Assembly (NCBI GenBank): GCA_002733985.1
Contig: NVXP01000003.1
Coordinates: forward strand, 62,883 to 101,810
Source: Fluviicola sp.
GTDB lineage: Bacteria > Bacteroidota > Bacteroidia > Flavobacteriales_D > Crocinitomicaceae
Length of the DNA stretch: 38,928 bases
Direction of reading: 5' to 3'
The first letter of the stretch is position 1. Every line of letters starts with the position of its first letter. Shown here in pieces: positions 37,245 through 38,928 of this stretch. Made by a program: the position numbers and the translations under genes. The notes beneath the pieces were generated by a model that saw only the letters and a program-made list of their open reading frames with translations, was not told the DNA's origin and searched no databases.

Positions 37245-38726
37245 ATGAAATCAAAAAAATTACTATTAACGGGATGCCTAGCAATAGCCGTTAGTTTTGG
37301 GATTGATGCGCAAATCATCAATTCAACACAACCAGAAACAAACATTGCACCTGCAATGAACAACACAGGACTCGCAATCGCACCGAACTTAGACGTTCAG
37401 GCTGCCGTTTTCGCAGATGGATCTGGATCCTACCGTATTTATTGGATCGATGGTTCTACCGGTGCTGTTGTAGATATAGATGGAAATAGCGGAAACGATC
37501 CAGATGTTGCATATTATTCAAATGCCGATGCTGTAGTAGTAGCTTATGAAAACGGTGGTGGCATCTACGTCGATGATTACTACTTGGCTGGCCTTGGTCC
37601 TGTCAACTACACCATGAATTCAACGACTGGTGTATCTGGTGGTACTCATCCTAATGTTGACATTAACAGCAAAGGTCGCGGAATATTGACTTGGGAACAA
37701 GGTGGAGATATTTATGTTTGTGCATTTAACATTGGCCCATTTACAGCTGGACCTGTAGTTGGAATCAATGGTGGTACACAACCTGATGTCGTTCTTTTGG
37801 ACGATAACAAAACAGTGGCATTGACCTATATTCAAGGAGGTGACCTAGTAATTGAAACAATGGATTACAATGATATTGCTGCAGGTGGATACACTCCATT
37901 CGGATCATGGAATTACGGTGGAATGTTGGGATACGAACACCCTCGTATTGCAGGACAACGAAATTCCAATTTTAGTCCAAGCGACGATTTCACAGTTGTT
38001 GCACAAGATGATAATGGTACTCTTCCTGAGGTTCATGCCTTTTTTGCAAACGCAGGTGCAATTACTGTTGGTCCAATACTAGTGAATTCAGCTTTCATGA
38101 GTTGCTCTGGACTTGATCCACTTCCTGTAGTTGCCTACAATAGAGGTCGGGTTCAAATCGCTTGGACTCAAAAATACGGTGGCGGTTGCTCAGGTTTGTG
38201 GCAGTCAAGCCCGAATAATGAAGATGATGTTCTTATAAAAAGTTTTAGTCCATCAGGATTTACATCACCAACGCATGAGGAGGTAAATCAATTCCAAAGT
38301 AGTTTTACATCGTTTTCAAAAACCTCTTTAGCAACAGAATATGATGGTAATTACTTAATCAATAATTCGAACTGGCACGAAAGTGTTTTATTCAATAATC
38401 CAGGAGATTTATTCTGGAAAGCACGAAGCGCTGCTAACCCGTCTTATATTGAAGAACAGATGTTAATCTCAGAAGAAAGAGGAAACAATTTCTCACTTGT
38501 GACAAGTCCTGTTAATCAGACAATCGAGATACTTTCTGAATCAGATGATTTAGCGAATTTCCAAATGCTTGATAATGCTGGTCGCGTAGTTGAATTGAAA
38601 ACTGTTTCAAACGATGGTAATTTATACAGCATCGACATCAGTCATTTATCTGGTGGAATGTACTTTTTAAATTGTTCCTCAATCACTGGACAAGAAGTAC
38701 TTAGAATATTGCACGTAGTAAAATAA
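37245..38726 (+). CDS. Secreted protein with T9SS-type C-terminal domain
   Basis: 493 residues from ATG 37245, where a signal peptide starts (MKSKKLLLTGCLAIAVSFGI, cut near DAQ); the longer frame from 37119 adds a non-signal leader and is rejected. The body has repeated beta-strand units of a propeller-like pattern: NLDVQAAVFADGSGSYRIYW, then DVAYYSNADAVVVAYENGGG, NVDINSKGRGILTWEQGGDI and DVVLLDDNKTVALTYIQGGD. Each has V/D-h-x(6)-h-h-x-Y/W spacing. The C-terminus (ANFQMLDNAGRVVELKTVSN ... ISHLSGGMYFLNCS) is a T9SS type A-like sorting domain with a weak opening motif. The function is unknown; export by T9SS is inferred. A terminator follows. Confidence 0.8.
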   Translation: MKSKKLLLTGCLAIAVSFGIDAQIINSTQPETNIAPAMNNTGLAIAPNLDVQAAVFADGSGSYRIYWIDGSTGAVVDIDGNSGNDPDVAYYSNADAVVVAYENGGGIYVDDYYLAGLGPVNYTMNSTTGVSGGTHPNVDINSKGRGILTWEQGGDIYVCAFNIGPFTAGPVVGINGGTQPDVVLLDDNKTVALTYIQGGDLVIETMDYNDIAAGGYTPFGSWNYGGMLGYEHPRIAGQRNSNFSPSDDFTVVAQDDNGTLPEVHAFFANAGAITVGPILVNSAFMSCSGLDPLPVVAYNRGRVQIAWTQKYGGGCSGLWQSSPNNEDDVLIKSFSPSGFTSPTHEEVNQFQSSFTSFSKTSLATEYDGNYLINNSNWHESVLFNNPGDLFWKARSAANPSYIEEQMLISEERGNNFSLVTSPVNQTIEILSESDDLANFQMLDNAGRVVELKTVSNDGNLYSIDISHLSGGMYFLNCSSITGQEVLRILHVVK

Positions 38727-38749
38727 AACATCAACGAAGAATTGCTGTT

Positions 38750-38791
38750 AACCGTCTAGATTTCTGAAAAATGAAACCTAGGCGGTTTTTT
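38750..38791 (+). terminator. Terminator after the last complete gene
   Basis: AACCGTCTAG (38750-38759) pairs with CTAGGCGGTT (38778-38787), one G-T; the loop can add TTTC/GAAA. Six T follow (38786-38791). Confidence 0.88.
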
Positions 38792-38902
38792 ATTGATGAT
38801 ATTTTGGCTTAACTTCCTCTTTTTTAACATTTAATGCCCCTACAACTTAAGAGAAAAACTAACTTCGTATTTCAATACAATTGATCATTATTTTCTCAGG
38901 TT

Positions 38903-38928
38903 ATGACAAAAAAAATCCTCAAAAAAAT
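38903..38928 (+). CDS. Start of a further gene, cut by the window end
   Basis: ATG 38903 opens MTKKILKK, a basic start of the kind found on signal peptides, and the frame stays open to the last base. An AGG lies four bases before the ATG. Too little is visible to say more. The 111 bases before it contain no clear -7 element. Confidence 0.45.

Noticed and set aside
1-38928. CRISPR arrays, tRNA/rRNA genes, insertion sequences, prophage or toxin-antitoxin genes
   Set aside because: No regularly spaced repeats, cloverleaf-like sequences, transposase motifs or phage proteins were found; the small repeats reported are too few and irregular for CRISPR.

Overview
The window looks like the chromosome of a free-living member of the Bacteroidota, most likely Flavobacteriales in or near Crocinitomicaceae/Fluviicola. 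This assignment is inferred from gene content and no database was searched. The signs are: at least five secreted proteins ending in type IX secretion (T9SS) type A sorting domains; a cluster of DUF1573 proteins; a DNA polymerase III alpha subunit with an N-terminal proofreading exonuclease domain; AT-rich sequence; and promoter-like elements of the Bacteroidota kind (TTG, about 17-20 nt, TAnnTTTG). No rRNA, tRNA, CRISPR array, transposase or prophage gene was seen. The window reads as ordinary chromosome with several unusual intergenic structures.

Layout. 1-4.4 kb: the 3' end of a TPR protein, a T9SS cargo protein and a di-haem cytochrome c peroxidase lipoprotein. 4.5-8.6 kb: an SPFH membrane protein (minus), two tandem VOC-fold proteins, an outer-membrane beta-barrel and an AHSA1-ArsR pair with two matching operator-like palindromes. 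8.8-14.2 kb: dnaA (minus) with a possible origin region beside it, then a thioesterase overlapping a ureohydrolase, and a membrane-anchored patatin-like phospholipase. 14.3-16.5 kb: two small minus-strand genes in a region holding three copies of a ~33-bp repeat, a 26-bp perfect palindrome and an isolated terminator, followed by a SirB1-like protein whose 3' end overlaps dnaE. 16.5-20.8 kb: dnaE (minus). 21-25.6 kb (all minus): four DUF1573 proteins, a small alpha/beta hydrolase, a TPR lipoprotein, peptide deformylase and YqgF/RuvX. 25.8-27.4 kb: dapD and a beta-barrel protein. 27.5-32.7 kb: a structured intergenic repeat and a three-gene minus-strand operon of T9SS cargo (arylsulfotransferase-like, CotH kinase-like with a lamin-tail domain, and a ligand-binding propeller). 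32.9-38.9 kb: aconitase (minus), an orphan T9SS tail, the rpsF-rpsR-rplI operon, another T9SS cargo protein and the first codons of a further gene.

How the genes work together. Housekeeping functions (replication, translation, N-terminal deformylation, lysine/peptidoglycan precursor synthesis, TCA cycle) alternate with envelope and secreted proteins. The observations most worth following are regulatory. Two DUF1573 promoters share TTAACA direct repeats at about 11-bp period, placed 28-29 bp upstream of the -7 element, like the sites bound by PhoB/PhoP-type response regulators. Three copies of a ~33-bp element with a GG-N10-GT (sigma-54-like) core lie in 0.75 kb. The AHSA1-ArsR promoter carries twin 16-bp palindromes 40 bp apart. 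The rpsF transcript begins with a hairpin. The secreted sulfotransferase/CotH-kinase/propeller operon is the best candidate for a little-studied extracellular modification system.
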